Assembly: GCA_023653785.1 (NCBI GenBank) | Contig: JAMKCH010041248.1 | Coordinates: 62,001 to 126,000 of the forward strand | Source: Ophioderma brevispina | Taxonomy: Eukaryota; Echinodermata; Ophiuroidea; Amphilepidida; Ophiodermatidae | Direction of reading: 5' to 3' | Length of the DNA: 64,000 bases | Shown here: piece by piece, positions 45,542 to 58,336 of the stretch | Position numbering within the stretch: position 1 is the first letter of the stretch | How the letters are laid out: each line of letters opens with the position of its first letter | Program-made: the position numbers and the translations under genes | The notes under the pieces: model-generated | What the model saw: only the letters and a program-made list of their open reading frames with translations | What the model was told of the DNA's origin: nothing | Database searches by the model: none

Positions 45542-46013
45542 TTAAGACACGACCATCCGTCTGAAAGTGAGGGTATGCAGTGAAACTCAGAGTAACGGTT
45601 CCTTTCCAGAGGTCTATACTTTGAAATTTGTTTTTACTCTCTCCTACAATGGGATTGAGTACTCTTTAATTCCAAAGATAGCCACTTTTTGTAGGGGTTG
45701 AGCACTCTCGACTTTTGGCGGAGTACAGACCAGTTCTAGAATGCCTTAACGTTGACACCATAGGATATACATACATGTCTTTTGGTTAAGACACGACCAA
45801 GATACATCATCCGCCTGAAAATCGTGCGCCCAGTGATCGAAATTGAGGGTATACAGTGATTCCCAGAGTAACGGTTGCCCCTCCAGAGGTCTATACTTTC
45901 AAATTCGTTTTTACGCTCAACTGTAATGGGATTGCTCACGACTGCGTGCAAAATTTCAAGAAAAATAACAAGTAAGAAAGAAATAATAATCAAGTGTTAC
46001 AAATAAGAAAGCA

Positions 46014-46053
46014 TTATTATTATTATTATCATTATTATTATTATTATTATTAT
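46014..46053. repeat. ATT microsatellite
   Basis: ATT repeats are interrupted once by ATC. Confidence 0.9.
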
Positions 46054-46104
46054 AAGCTTATGTGTGGGTTAGGGGAAATTCGACTTTCTTATTCACTAAT
46101 TAAT

Positions 46105-46136
46105 ACGTTAGGGGGAAATTTTGTTTCCCCTTAACG
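46105..46136. repeat. Short hairpin
   Basis: ACGTTAGGGGGAAA is mirrored by TTTCCCCTTAACGT around a short T-rich loop, with one mismatch or indel. It may be a remnant of an inverted-repeat element; GGGGAAATT-type blocks recur near 46072 and 46277. Confidence 0.55.
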
Positions 46137-46473
46137 TTATCCTTTGTTTGCGCTTTATTCCGTTAATGAATGTTAATTTATGCAAATTAAAGATAATTCA
46201 ATAGACTAACAAAGGTATGAATATTAATTAATCTAAATACCAATAAGAGCTCAATATAGCATAATGAATAAATTCAAATTTCCCCCAAGTGTCATCTAAC
46301 GGTAAGGGATTATTAATGATTACTATATTTATATTGGAGATAAAGAAAGTCAAGTATTAAAAATATGATTGTTTTTTCTAGCGCGGTGTTATGAATTACA
46401 GCGTCCAATTGTGTTCGCCGAGGTATACTGCACGCAGATTATTTCAGCACATTATACCATAGATCTCCTCTAT

Positions 46474-46602
46474 AAGGTCACGGTTTATTCCAGATCATGG
46501 TGTCATGCTCAGTTTCTTTACACGGTGTAAAGAAACTGACGTTGTCCCCAATAAGAGAGTGTCTAGCTACCATAGCACATGTAAGGAATAAACCGTGACC
46601 TT
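46474..46602. repeat. Foldback MITE with a nested perfect palindrome
   Basis: AAGGTCACGGTTTATTCC (46474-46491) is exactly mirrored by GGAATAAACCGTGACCTT (46585-46602). Inside, CAGTTTCTTTACAC (46510-46523) is exactly mirrored by 46525-46538 with a one-base spacer. The whole 129-base unit would fold into a two-part hairpin. It may be a MITE or a structured RNA; no target duplication was recognised. Confidence 0.7.
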
Positions 46603-46609
46603 GTTATGA

Positions 46610-49600
46610 CAAGACCATTTGAGTACAGTGTTGAAACAAAATGTGGCGTACAGCACTCAATGGAGAACACAGTAGACTGATGGGTGGTAGGACACTAGTC
46701 ACACGGACAATGTAGGTACAAAGGGTTCTATATAGATAGAGGGCAAAACGTTACGTAATCTTAGAAATTCACAGTCTCGCATGTTGTGCCGACAACAAAT
46801 AAAATCAGGTCCAACATAGAAAAGCAATGCGGCCTCCGCTTCTTCACATACTGTGGGTGCAGATTTGCATATACACTAAGCAGTAGGGATACATATAATT
46901 GTATGTGTTAGAGGTGGACCAGGTGTAATAATAGTGTACTGGATCATTGTGCTCAGATACTCTTTTTTTATAATGCAATGCGCGCGTAGGTTGAAAAGAT
47001 GTATTCATTGAAGGCGGTTTATTAAATCAAGACGACTGATGAGTCATTTCATTCGTTGTATGGCATGGGTAGACAAAATTTAAACAAACCAATTGAGCAC
47101 CCACAATTCCAACAACTGATATTTTGGAGGATTGTTTGATCGAATGACATTATGTGTGTATACAGGAACCCAAATAATATTATTCCGTGCCAAATATTCA
47201 AAATGTCAGCGACCAGCCCGGACGACTGGTTTTGAATGGGTTTCACCCCTTGGCTATAGCTATAGACCATCGGCAGTTTAAAAAATGAGCTAGGTTAGAG
47301 TATAAAAGGTACAACTCTTGCCGTTTGCAAAAAGAAAAGACAACCCCGGTAGTTCTTAAACATTAAAGATTCAACCCTAAAGTGATACAAAACGGTAGCT
47401 GTACTGTATAAAGAAGACCAAGAAGCTGTTTTTGAAACGCGTGTGTGAAAGGTTAAATATTTGCCAATTCTCCGAGGACAGCGTTACTTTCGATGCAAAG
47501 AGGACGTATATTTATCATAACGTACGTAATACTAGGTGGTTTTGCCTACAACGTACGGAGATTTACAAGAAAAACCAAACCAACCTTTAATGTGTTGTAT
47601 TTCGATACTTAATTTGTATTTTGTTTTCAAATAATTTGGCGCATTGAAAAAGGTTTAAATATGAAGAACGGAAAATCAAATCTTACAAGGACTTTGAAAC
47701 GTGAAAGTCACCCTGTCACTATTAGTTCTAGTATAAGGACATGAATATTTCAACCTACAAGAATTAAAGAGAATTAAAAACAGCCTCTAATCGAAAGCTA
47801 ACATTACAGTATTGTATTACACTATTGGAAATGGTAATATGGAAAAGAACTTGACTCACTGATATTTGAAAAAATCTTATTTGGTAATATTAGGTAAATT
47901 GGACAAAAAATAAATCTAAAATTAATTTCCCCAAATGGACATTAAAGCGAGAAAAAACGCCTTTTCTGGAAAACACACAATAAAGATACCAAAAAACTGA
48001 GTTATTATTTTCTTTTATAATGGTGTCTTTGGCAAAGAAAAAGAAAAGTTTTTGTTATTACTTGTGGCACTACGTCTTGCAAAGGACGTCCTAAGGAATG
48101 TGTTCGTATATAAACACATTAAGAACACTATACGCCATCTCGACCAATCAATTAATATTTAAATCATTTTAATGTATGGTTTGTAAATATTTAATCTTAG
48201 GGTATCCAACATCCTTTAAACACAATGAAAGATCCGTTAAAGGACCTAAAACACGCAACATCACGGAAAGGGTCTTGAACAGTAATTCTTCTTTAAGAGA
48301 AAAACATAAGTGAGAACGTCTATCTTACTCACAAAACAAACACGGGACTATTACTACTTGGATATTAAGAGTGTTTAACCGGGAGGTTTATAGCACTCAA
48401 TACTCTGCAATTGAAATATGGCTGGTAAAATCTTCTATAAAAAGCAAAGCTTATGTTATACCCCATAGCTATACATAATAAACTAAAATAGCCTTACAAA
48501 TCTAATAAGTCGATTTTTCTTCACATAAAGAAAAACACGTATGACATCATACCTGCAAAAAAGCTATCCATATAGCAGATGTTTCTGCAGAAATGCCTTG
48601 AAATTAATCTTAAACATAGCACTACCTCTCTCTAAATAGAACCGGGGTACTTACATTTTCCATACTGTGGTATATCCAGATAGGGGGTCTTCTCAAAAGT
48701 ACATACAGGAAAAGTATATTTAATCACAAAAAAAATAAAAACAACAAAATACGTTTCCACTGTTTCGTAACAAAAAATCGACAACGGATTTTATGAAATT
48801 TCTCCATTCAAGAAAGTTAAAGTTCTCCCTCTCTCTTATGAAATTTGTTTTATCCCCTCAAATCCTGCACCCAACCCCCGGTGTAAGAATGACCATGCTT
48901 GGAACCAAACGTATAAGTAAGTAAATGAGTTAATAAATAAGTACATTAGTACTATAAGAAAAGAGGTAAGTAAATAAGCAAGTAATAGTTAAAAATAAAA
49001 TAAAGTCCCTAAGTAAGTTAATCAGTAAGTAAATAATATTAGTGACAGTGGATGTAATCATACTACATTGACTCCAGAATAATAGCGCTGTTGATATGCC
49101 TGAAAAGACAAAGCACTGCAGATTCCTTTTTGTTGGAGGCAGTGACCATTGTTATACTGTCCATTGCAGTGAAAAATTTAGGTGTTATATACCCACCCGA
49201 TTACAATTGGAGCATTTTCCATTTGATGTATAATCAAAATACCGAGTTCTATTAACTTTAATGTATATTTCACATATTCGGACAAGGAAACGAGATGAAC
49301 AAAAGTCGTTGAAAAGAAACTTTTTGGCAGACTGTGTCCTAAAATCTATAGTAGGACCAAACCCATACACGGCCCATTTTATTTAATTACCGCGTTTTCA
49401 GAGAAATCGAAAAACTAGGGATTTCAAGACCGAATAAAATACAGGTAATTAACTGGTGTCGATTCATGGATGAAATTATTTCAAAAATTAGTGTTTGATA
49501 GAATCTTGCAATACATGGTGCCATATTGCTGGCTTGTATATAGGTCGAGAATACCATTTACTTATGTCTTCGAACACTTCTAACAAGTGTTGATCTCTTT

Positions 49601-50271
49601 CCCATTGCATTTCCAATAAATGATGGATACACGATCAAGGTTAATTGACTCATTAATCCGATTCTGGGTTTATTTATTCGTGAACGACGACAGATCAATC
49701 TAAACTGGGTCAAGGTTAACACCTTCCTATCTTTTCAACGCATGGACAATAGCAATAGCTCTGAACGTCCAGATTAAAAAAAAAAATCTGAAACGTTTGT
49801 ACCGTAAGAATCGGGACGTCATCTTTTAATATTACTGGCTTATGGATTTCAAATATAATTATGCTAAAAATGTTACATTGAAGTTATACCATGGTGATCT
49901 CACATAATACTCCATATTACGAAAACTTCCAATTTAACTGACACGAAAAATCATTATCCAATTTAAAGTAATTACAGAAGGAAGTATAAACAGCTCATTG
50001 TCAACACTAACTGAAATTTCAGGATGCTACGCGAAACTACAGTTCCAATTTCTATATAGAGACAAGATATAGGTCGAAAATGCAATCTTCAAAGAAGTAG
50101 CACGCGATGAAAAGTATCGATAGTTATCCCATGTTACTAGCCAATAGTACTTGGGTTTTGTATATTTACTCTTGAAATAGTTGGCATATGTTTTGAATTT
50201 TTCGAAAATTACAAACTTGGTTTCACTCTAAATCTTTTAAATAATCTGTAGATTAATATTACTGGTTATCT
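46610..50271. other. AT-rich non-coding stretch, no recognised gene
   Basis: No frame resembles a known family; the minus frame at 47049-47270 has no recognisable domain or splice sites. A degenerate AAGT/TAAG microsatellite (48905-49037) and a short palindrome around 48100-48120 (AATGTGTT-x-AACACATT) are the only structures noted. Confidence 0.45.
48905..49037. repeat. Degenerate AAGT microsatellite
   Basis: Repeated TAAGTAAGTAAAT-type units with interruptions. Confidence 0.7.
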
Positions 50272-50590
50272 GTCTGGTGTCGTCTGTCTGACCGCGTGTA
50301 TTTTTCGGAGACCGAGGGTCGGACGTTCCTGAAACTTGATGGGTTGGTGGCCCCCTGACCGTTCCGAAGACCGAGTTGTATTGGTTAGTGGCATCAAAGG
50401 TCATCAGGGGTCATTCAAGGTTCAAGGGGTAAAATGCGGGTAAACCGCGGGGTTGGTGTTATGGACATTAAAACCGATGGGGTCGATTGTCATGCAGAAA
50501 CTTTTAAAGGTCACGACAAGCGCCAGGCACGGGTCTTCACGCCTGGTTATCGCGCAACCAGGTGATCGCGAAAACGGGGACCGCCAGTTC
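50272..50590. repeat. GGTCA-bearing repeat fragment
   Basis: CATCAAAGGTCATCAGGGGTCA (20 of its bases at about 50393) and the higher GC content resemble the arrays at 21-24 kb. GCCTGGTTATCGCGCAACCAGG (first 20 bases at about 50540) is an imperfect hairpin. Only one unit is present. Confidence 0.45.
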
Positions 50591-51202
50591 TAAGAATGTG
50601 CTAAATAACACGACAAGGTAATATGTACTTATAAACTTTCGAGTTTGTACGGTTGTGCAGTAATGTTGTTGCTATGTGTTGTTGGGGATCGGTTTTCACT
50701 TCTGTGGAAATTTCAGCCCAAGAAGCTGTAATCTTTCCATCAAAACTAGATGGGGATGCTAAGCCAAACGCTTGGTGTAGATTCTCCCAGCACGGTATTG
50801 TCTGATTTGAGTCTTGGATGTTTAGTGGTGATCGGCAATTCATCCAAAACATGTGAAAGTTGATACTGCCCCTCCGTGCAGTTCATGGTGGTACCTTTTT
50901 ATTCAATTTGACTCCTTGATGCATCTTCTTTACCTATCTTGCTCCATACCTATGCCTGTCCTTCTCCCAATCCAATGCTGGAGAAAACTACACTAGCATT
51001 GTGATTAGCAGTATAATCTAAGTGCTAATGAAAACCAACACGTGTTGGCGGAACGTCCCACAAGTAAATAGTGGACAATCTTTTGGATGAAGAAACTCAA
51101 TATATGATGTTTATCTATCGATCCTGTTGAACTTCTTCAATGATTATTAAACTCATTATCATCAACAGGGGGTATATATACCCGGTTCACGACGTTCTTG
51201 CG

Positions 51203-51238
<36 letters not shown>

Positions 51239-52089
51239 TTTTTTTTTTTTTGTGTGCACAAGTGATCTGAATTTTTTAATATAAAAACCTGATTTATTAT
51301 AATTGATGGAGCCGTCCTGTTATTACTCTGTTTTCACTATCTTAGTTACAGCACAATTTTGAAACCAATCGCCATTCTTTTCTGTTGGCAAGGCCATCGG
51401 TCGCGGACGTACAAATGGCTGAATTCCTTGGCACGGTCAGTTGAGGGGCTTGCCATGCCCTCTTAACAAATCAACACAAAAAATGGCATTTCTAACTCAA
51501 TCTATGCAATCATCATCCGTGAATCGGAATCGGTTTTGTACCAGAGGGATGGATTTTGTTTGCTTGAAGAAGATGGCCATGTTCCGAACTAGAGTGGCGA
51601 AAGTTGGGATATAATTGAATAAATACCTCAGATGGAGCAACATTGTTGGTACACTTATGAACAGTCAGCCAAATTTTAAAAACAATCTTTGAGCAATAGG
51701 AGCCAATGCGTTCCTTGATTAGCGGAAGTCCATAAAGAACTGAGCGTTTTGGTTGTTTTCAAGACGGAGGTAGCAAATGAAATGTATGATCTGTTCAGTA
51801 GCATCACGACTAAGGTACTTGCGAATCATGCTTATTACGAATATTAGGAAGAAAAAAATACTTTGGAGATGTTGCGGTTTTTCATGGTCGATAGAAGACT
51901 CAAATAAATTGGGGAGACTGAAACAATAGTAGACTCACCAATGTGAATATGTGTTAGTGTTTAGCTTGGATATTCTTAAAAAAAAAAAAAAAAGACGGAA
52001 CAGGTACGTGTAGAAAGTAAACCATTGTAGCCCAATCCACGAGGCTTGCGGAACAGAGTAATCAAGTAAGTTGGAAGGTTAGTATTTTG
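50591..52089. other. Non-coding stretch with a poly(T) run
   Basis: A T run with one G interruption occupies 51208-51251. No gene recognised; the region just before 52090 may hold further diverged gag of the LTR family. Confidence 0.45.
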
Positions 52090-52190
52090 TGTACTTCTTG
52101 TTCCTGAAATTTTTTGAACCATGGTGAATATTTTCCGCCACATTAAAACCATAGTGCTTTGAAGAATGCGGACGAGATAGCCTGGGTGTA
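52090..52190 (-). pseudogene. Gag fragment related to the 9.2-16.2 kb LTR element
   Basis: ACTTCTTGTTCCTGAAATTT and the following 80 bases parallel 14254-14345 in the gag of the Gmr1-like element. The minus strand reads FNVAENI and, in another frame, FRNKK-type blocks, the same gag segment. It is a small, diverged remnant. Confidence 0.5.
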
Positions 52191-52579
52191 TGGGGGTGGG
52201 GGGTCCCTCGAAATCCTGAAATTGCCAACCTCCCTTTTCTACGGTTTCGTGTTACCACATACTCAAAAAAGAATTCAAAAAGATTTAAAACAAACTCAAT
52301 TTAAAAAAATTAAATATCTTACAAGTATAGAAATTATTTTATTACGGGAAAACAATAGGCTCATTATAAATCCACTGAATTGATGAAACAAAATCGAACC
52401 GTAGCTTTTTCCAGATGGATGAATATCAAATTAACCCAAAGCCGTCAAAACCGAAAATTGACTACCACTGTTTACAATTCTTACATTCTCAACGTCTACT
52501 GAATAAGGTTGTTCAATGATTTTCTTCGTCATCTAAAGGCTTATTTACCTTTGTTTATTACTGAAGTATCATTACGTAA

Positions 52580-53630
52580 CAGAGGCGTATCCAGGATGGA
52601 CAACCCCCCTGGGGGCAATCCTGACGATGAACTTTTGGCGTCCCTGTTGAAATTTAAAATGGCACCCCCCCATTCACATCTTCTTGAATGTGCACACGAC
52701 ACATATAAATAGACTTATCGACGAGCGTAGCGAGCCGAAAAAGTTTATTGAAATTGTGTCGGCAAATGGACAGTTTTTTGTCGGCAACACCCCCTCCCTC
52801 CCCCATTGAAAATGGTCTGGAACGCCCATGCATGTCATTAAATAACAATTAGTTCAAAATTCACAACAACTAGCTTTATTAAATCAACAGACGGTTTTCG
52901 CGCCGCTTTCCTTATTTTTCAGCCCTTTCCCTTTTGTTTTCTGTTTTGACGCCCCTTATTATTCCCCTTTAAACTCCATGTCCCTTTGCTATTCTTTGCG
53001 TCCGTTTCCTTAAACTATATATTTTCAACCCCTTTTTTCAGGTTTGACGCCTTTTATTTTTCGTTAGCTCCACATTCCTTTGCTATTTTAGCGCCCCTTT
53101 AATTCCTTAAACTTTTTCTCAAGCGTTGTTCCTTTTTGGCGCCCCTTTCTTTTTTTATCCGTTTTTCTTTTCTTTCTCTTCTCATTTTTGCTGCACCTTT
53201 TTTGTTTGTCTAAGTTCACTTTTCTTCACAATTTATTTCACCACCCCTTCGTTTCTCGCTATTATTTTGCTTTTCTTATTGTCCTTTTTGGCGCCCCTTT
53301 ACTATTTTTATACGTTCTCTTTCTCATTTTTGTTGCACATTTTCGCCCTAATTTTATCTCTTCTTAGCTTTCCCTTACAGATTCTTCCTTTTTACCTTAA
53401 GCTTTTCTCTTTCCCCTTTAATGGTCCCCTTCCCCCTTTTCATTTTACTTTTCTTTTCCTTTCCTCCCATTCCATCTCTATTTTTCCTTCGTTTCCCTCC
53501 CCCTTTCCTTTCCTTCTTCCCCCTTTTCTTTCCCCTTTTCTTCTTCTTTCCTTCTTTTTCTCTTCTTCTTTTGACGCCCCCTTTGGCCACCCGGGGGGCA
53601 AGCGCCCCCTCCCCCCAGGAAACGCCACTG
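52580..53630. mobile_element. Polypyrimidine-filled element with 5 bp target duplication
   Basis: The left end is CAGAGGCGTATCCAGG (52580) and the reverse complement of the right end is CAGTGGCGTTTCCTGG (53630). CGTAA stands directly outside both ends (52575-52579 and 53631-53635). The interior from about 52900 to 53580 is almost pure C/T on this strand, with repeated TTTGGCGCCCCTTT and TTTGACGCCCC units. GAGCGTAGCGAG occurs near 52725. No transposase was seen. The long frames here (for example 53126-53635) are by-products of the skewed composition. The superfamily is uncertain. Confidence 0.75.
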
Positions 53631-53635
53631 CGTAA

Positions 53636-54428
53636 TCTGTACCAACTTTTATCAATACATCTTAACAATAATCAGTGCTATTTTATGATGGAAATGCCAT
53701 TCATGGTGTAATATAAATTTAACGCTTTGACTCAAATAGAAAAAAAAATATATTGCATTGAAGAAGCTTACATATTTGACTTAAAAGTTTCCGCAAAAAT
53801 ATATCGTAAACAGTTTTCAAACATTCAGTGAAATAATGTTTCATATTTATTTTATTTTTTTCTTGATATTTTAATGTTTACACAATGCTATCAAAAGCAA
53901 AGAATGTAATAATGTACTAGTGTAAGCTTATCCAAAGTCTATGTAGACATAATCAACGGTAGTTCCGTGGACAGAGTAACGAACGTTTGGGCACTTCAAA
54001 ACAGGCAAAATTAGGGGGAAATCTGAATTGTTGCGAAAGCGAGTGAAAACTTTCCAAGAAAATTTGGACATTTTTATTTTATTTTCCACAAGAAAATATA
54101 CATTAGGCAATAGGTTATATACGTGTCAAAATAAAATGTTTGATATTACTCTGAAATAGGATGCGTGAGAAATGAAAACAAACAAAGAAACGAACAAACA
54201 AATGGAAATTTACAAAAAATAAAAAAAAAGTCCTTTAAAAGGAATTGCACGTTCAATCATGAATGAATTATGTTTTTTGTTATTTATATTGACATTTATT
54301 GAGTTTGTCTTATTGAATTACAGTGCTGAAATTTGAGTTGTGGTTTGTGTAGTTGATATTATTGACATTAGTGATTATAGGATTTTAAATTTAATAATTG
54401 TTTGGTACTCATAAAATGGTAGATTCTA
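53636..54428. other. AT-rich non-coding stretch
   Basis: Nothing recognised. Confidence 0.45.
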
Positions 54429-54626
54429 TAGACCGTATTCAATAGCCAGCCATGTTGGTGGACAACATAGACGCATTCCAGTACTACAATACATTCACCT
54501 GTTAATGATCCCTGTGCAATCGCTAAAAATGGATCGATTGACAGCTTAATGTATTGTAGTCCTGGAATGTATGCATCTTGTCCAAAAAACATGTCTGGTG
54601 GCTGACGTCATATTGAATACGGTCTA
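54429..54626. mobile_element. Foldback MITE, 198 bp
   Basis: TAGACCGTATTCAATA at the left is mirrored by TATTGAATACGGTCTA at the right. Inverted similarity continues about 80 bases through ACATTCC or GCATTCC and GTACTACAATACATT-like blocks, leaving a loop of about 35 bases. It is a non-autonomous inverted-repeat element. Confidence 0.8.
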
Positions 54627-57011
54627 TTCTGCTAGTATATTTTGAAAATTTGGAAAGAATTGAGAGTGTGGCTTTAAGTAGAGAATATTGAGTCAAGTAC
54701 TCGTTAGAAATAATTTGCATAATTAGAGGCTAATCTGCATAAATTGTATTCTGTGTCAATCGGGTCAATTAAAAACACTCAACAGCTGTGTTTTCCTTAT
54801 ACCATGTATGTGACAATCTTAGTAAGGACTGATTATGTTTTAAGTTATAACTTAAGTCTGTTTATAATTAATAAAAATAAGCACACAGTTTAAAATATAC
54901 AATAAGCAAAAATAAAGGACATATCTGTATAATTTTAGCCATATTTGTTTTATAGTTACATATATTTGCTACCTTTTGTGTATTTGAAGTACATGCATTT
55001 CGTAAAATTAAATTCTGTGTTTTGACTACTATCCAAGTATAAATCAGGTCTTTTGTACTCAGGCTCCCAAAGTCAAAAGTTTATTTATCAAGCTGAAAAA
55101 AGGTGTTTAGGCATACATATATACATAAATGTGGAGTAATTTGCATATTTGTAGACATATTTTGTCTACATGTTGTGTTATCACACAATTTTTATTCAAA
55201 ATCGAGTGTTTGCTTTCTTTGCTTTGCTTGTATTGAATTTAAACATGCTCATTGCTCAAGATCCTTCTCAAGTCAGGCTACATTTTATTGTACACGGTAC
55301 GACATGGCACGTGGGGAGTTCCCGGGAAAGGTACGCTTCTCACGGGGACCGTGCAGTTATATTAGTTGAGGCACTGTGTATTGCACGCTGTTTTTTTACT
55401 TTCAGCGTCATCTCTGAGTTCTTCTCTGTTTCCACCGATCGTCATTCTAACTCTCGGTGTATCGCTATTACAGCAAATATGATATTTTTACATACACAAA
55501 TAACAATGAATATTTACCGACTCCGATGGTATATAGATTGTATGATTTTAGTGAGAAATACAAATTATGCTTGCTCTTAAAATATCAACAAACAATTTGG
55601 GACAGTTTTGTAGTGTGCACGACTACTGCGGTTAGCATGTTTAGTGCGGTGTTTAATCAATAAGTTCTCAGAATTTAAAGTCTGACTCAGAGATTTCGAA
55701 ATATTATTTTTTGTGTAATAATGAAAAATAGTCAATTAGAACTAAAGATAGTAACCTAAAATGCACAATTCCGAAATTTGAGATGTATCGAATTTTTCGT
55801 TTTGATGCAGTAAACATTTATGTGTATTATTACGTCCCCATAGGATACTGTGTATAACAAAAATTCCGGATCCGGAATTTTATAACAAAGTTGTGATTTT
55901 CTATATGAAGGAATTCGATTTAAGCTTAGCAATTTCACACAGTGATTAGTATATGGACAAGCATTATGTACATGTTATAAAAACACGATTTTTTTTGGAA
56001 ATTGAGGGCGCCCTCCTCAGGAAATCTCTGAGTCGGCCTTTAAGTTCTAGAAATACACCCCTGTGTGTGCTTGCTCCACGTAATTCTATAGGAAAAATCA
56101 TGAAGAAATTACTTCCGGGGTAAAAGCGATATCAAAGCACGTTCAGCGCTGGCGCGCTGACGTGCGAAAACGTTTCGCAAGTACAACCGTGTTCAAAGTA
56201 AATGAAAACACATCACTAGAATGTCGTCCAAAGGGCAATTGTGAGAAATAATGTAGAAGAAGAAGAGGAAAAGAAGGAAGGGGAGGAGTAAAAAATAAGT
56301 AATGGGAAATCCCTTCTTAGTCCTGCAAATTCATGGTTCATGTTGCGATCCATGATCTGGCTTAAATATTCGATGAATAAAGAATACATGCATGCATCTT
56401 TTTTTCACACGTTTTTGAAAGCATTTGCCAAAATAATATATATTTGATACGGCTAAAAGAGTATGATGAAAAAATAGTGAACGAAGTTTTACCATTCTGC
56501 CAAAGAGCAGAGAATACCACACTTTCATTGTTGGGAATCTTTCAAATTTAATAACAGTGTCTATTCTTGTATATGCCTACCTGCACCTTATTTCTATAAA
56601 TAAGCAGCGAGAGATTTCAAGGCATCCACTGCGTCTTGTGTAGTCATTTCATACAGATTATACACTTAATAGGGTTCTACTTGGCATGTGGCTTCAAAAA
56701 TGTCTTACAAGTTATATAGTTGGCTTTGATTTGCTTAAATTTGGACGATATATAGGCTGAATTTGTATTTTGCTCCAATGAGTTTGAGGAATTTTACGAT
56801 TTTGTATCAAAGAAAAAACTCTCTCAGTTTAATCCTTTCAGATAAGCGTATTTTTTATGGAAAGCTTTACATCAGTGCAAATATCAGGCTTTTCATTTTT
56901 TAGGGACACCCACTATGCTCTATTTTATGTAAATACTGCTTCGTAACGTATTCAGGCTAGGCAGTCTAAAAAATAAAGGGTCGCATTTGGCATATTTACT
57001 TTCATCTCTGC
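54627..57011. other. AT-rich non-coding stretch, no recognised gene
   Basis: Frames at 55103-55663 and 56331-56528 have no recognisable domain. Nothing supported. Confidence 0.45.
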
Positions 57012-57246
57012 CTAGATTTACCAAGAGGAGGTATACTATAGTGTTCTTCCCACAATGCAATTCTTCCAATACAATTTTTGCACTGGTTGTCACATGAGTT
57101 TATGACAACGAATTTAACCTAAATGAACAGAATCCAATCTTGCAATTTATTATTTTTTTTCACTATAAACCTCAAGTACAACCAGTGCAAAATTGTATTG
57201 GAAGAAATTCATTGTGGAGACAACACTATACTCCTCTTACTTTACC
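57012..57246. mobile_element. Foldback MITE, about 235 bp
   Basis: TTCTTCCAATACAATTTTTG (57060) and CACTGGTTGT are mirrored by ACAACCAGTGCAAAATTGTA at 57179. Inverted similarity continues outward through TATAGTGTT and AAGAGGAG to about 57018 and 57246. Arms are about 75 bases, loop about 85. Confidence 0.8.
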
Positions 57247-58191
57247 CCCAGGGTGTTTTGAATCAACCCATGATGTATAGCAATGGTGCCTAACGTACGG
57301 TACTAACACATGTCAGTACTTAAGGATTATGTTATTAGAGCCTGCGTTAACATAAATCCATTTATCTCGTACCGGTGTTGCCGGCTTTTTTCCCTCCACA
57401 ATGATTTACCACTCATCACCACCTCGCTTGGGGACGTAGTGTGCTTTTTGGCTTTGTCTTTTTTCCACTTTATCCTTCCGGTCTCGCGCTAATTTTGCAC
57501 TTGGCTTTCTCAATCCGTTTCATGTGTTTCATAAAAATTTTCCCTTCTCCCTCCCAACCTCTCCCTCTCTTCTATGTAATTGCTGCTGGGTCCGTCGAGA
57601 CCTATTTTTTGATTCCTGTTTGTTTTTGAATTTGGGCTCTATACCTTCGGGAGAATTTTGTGTGTAAATTCCTTCTGTAAAGTTTGAAAAGTTAAAATTA
57701 GTTTGCAGTTGTTATTGGGTTACCCCCCTTTTATGGGGAGACATTTCAATATGTGCAATTCACTATTTTTTGAAAGAGCCCCAATTTTGACCTTGGTTAA
57801 AATACTTCATAAATATGGTTATCAGCTATTAGCCTGCCTCAGTGAGCTTATATAAATTCTTAGCTCTTTCTGGCACCGAATTATCCTTGTTTGTCGTATT
57901 CTGCGCACATATTTCAACATTGAAAATTCATTTGTCTTTGGGCATGCCCGTCAAGTAAAATTCAATGTCACTTTTTAACACATTAGAAAAACATTTTGTC
58001 AATTTTATACCCTTTCCACTTCTGTATCTCTGGTGGGATCGACTTACTTCCTCCTTCTATATCCGGTGGGGAATTAGGTTAATCTAGAGCAGATAATTAA
58101 TGCCAATGGTGTTAAATTCCCGTGTGTCAATATTTAATTTACAAACATTTGATACTTGTCAAGTGCTTAATTCATTAAATATATGTCCCAT
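57247..58191. other. Non-coding stretch, no recognised gene
   Basis: Pyrimidine-rich around 57540-57570. Nothing else recognised. Confidence 0.45.
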
Positions 58192-58336
58192 GATTATAAG
58201 AGTGATTTGTGCTAAACTGCTAATATTAATATTTGGCATACTGTGCTGGTGCCTTGATTATTTGATTATAGAATGATTTGTGCTTAATTGCTAACTTATA
58301 TTGGTAAACTGTGCATGGTGGCCCGCCTTGATTTAA
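58192..58336. repeat. Two-copy tandem duplication, 72 bp
   Basis: GATTATAAGAGTGATTTGTG and GATTATAGAATGATTTGTG begin the two units. Both continue through GCTAA, a CTGTGC block and GCCTTGATT. Confidence 0.65.

Larger units (their letters stand above)
44220..45935. repeat. Two-unit tandem repeat hosting nested insertions
   Basis: Unit 1 starts with GTACAGACCAGTTCT (about 44261) and ends near 45700; unit 2 starts with the same sequence at 45723 and ends near 45935. Both carry GACACCATAG, TTAAGACACGACCA, CAGAGTAACGGTT and CCAGAGGTCTATACTTT. Unit 1 is expanded by two insertions: 44306-44473 and 44487-45541. Its function is unknown. Confidence 0.75.

Noticed and set aside
45736..45993. 85-codon minus frame with a hydrophobic start
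   Set aside because: It coincides with unit 2 of a tandem repeat; no splice site or homologous frame in unit 1 supports it.
53126..53711. Long frames on both strands (up to 169 codons)
   Set aside because: They lie in a C/T-skewed repeat; composition alone removes stops, and the translations are low-complexity Phe/Leu/Ser/Pro or Lys/Arg/Gly.
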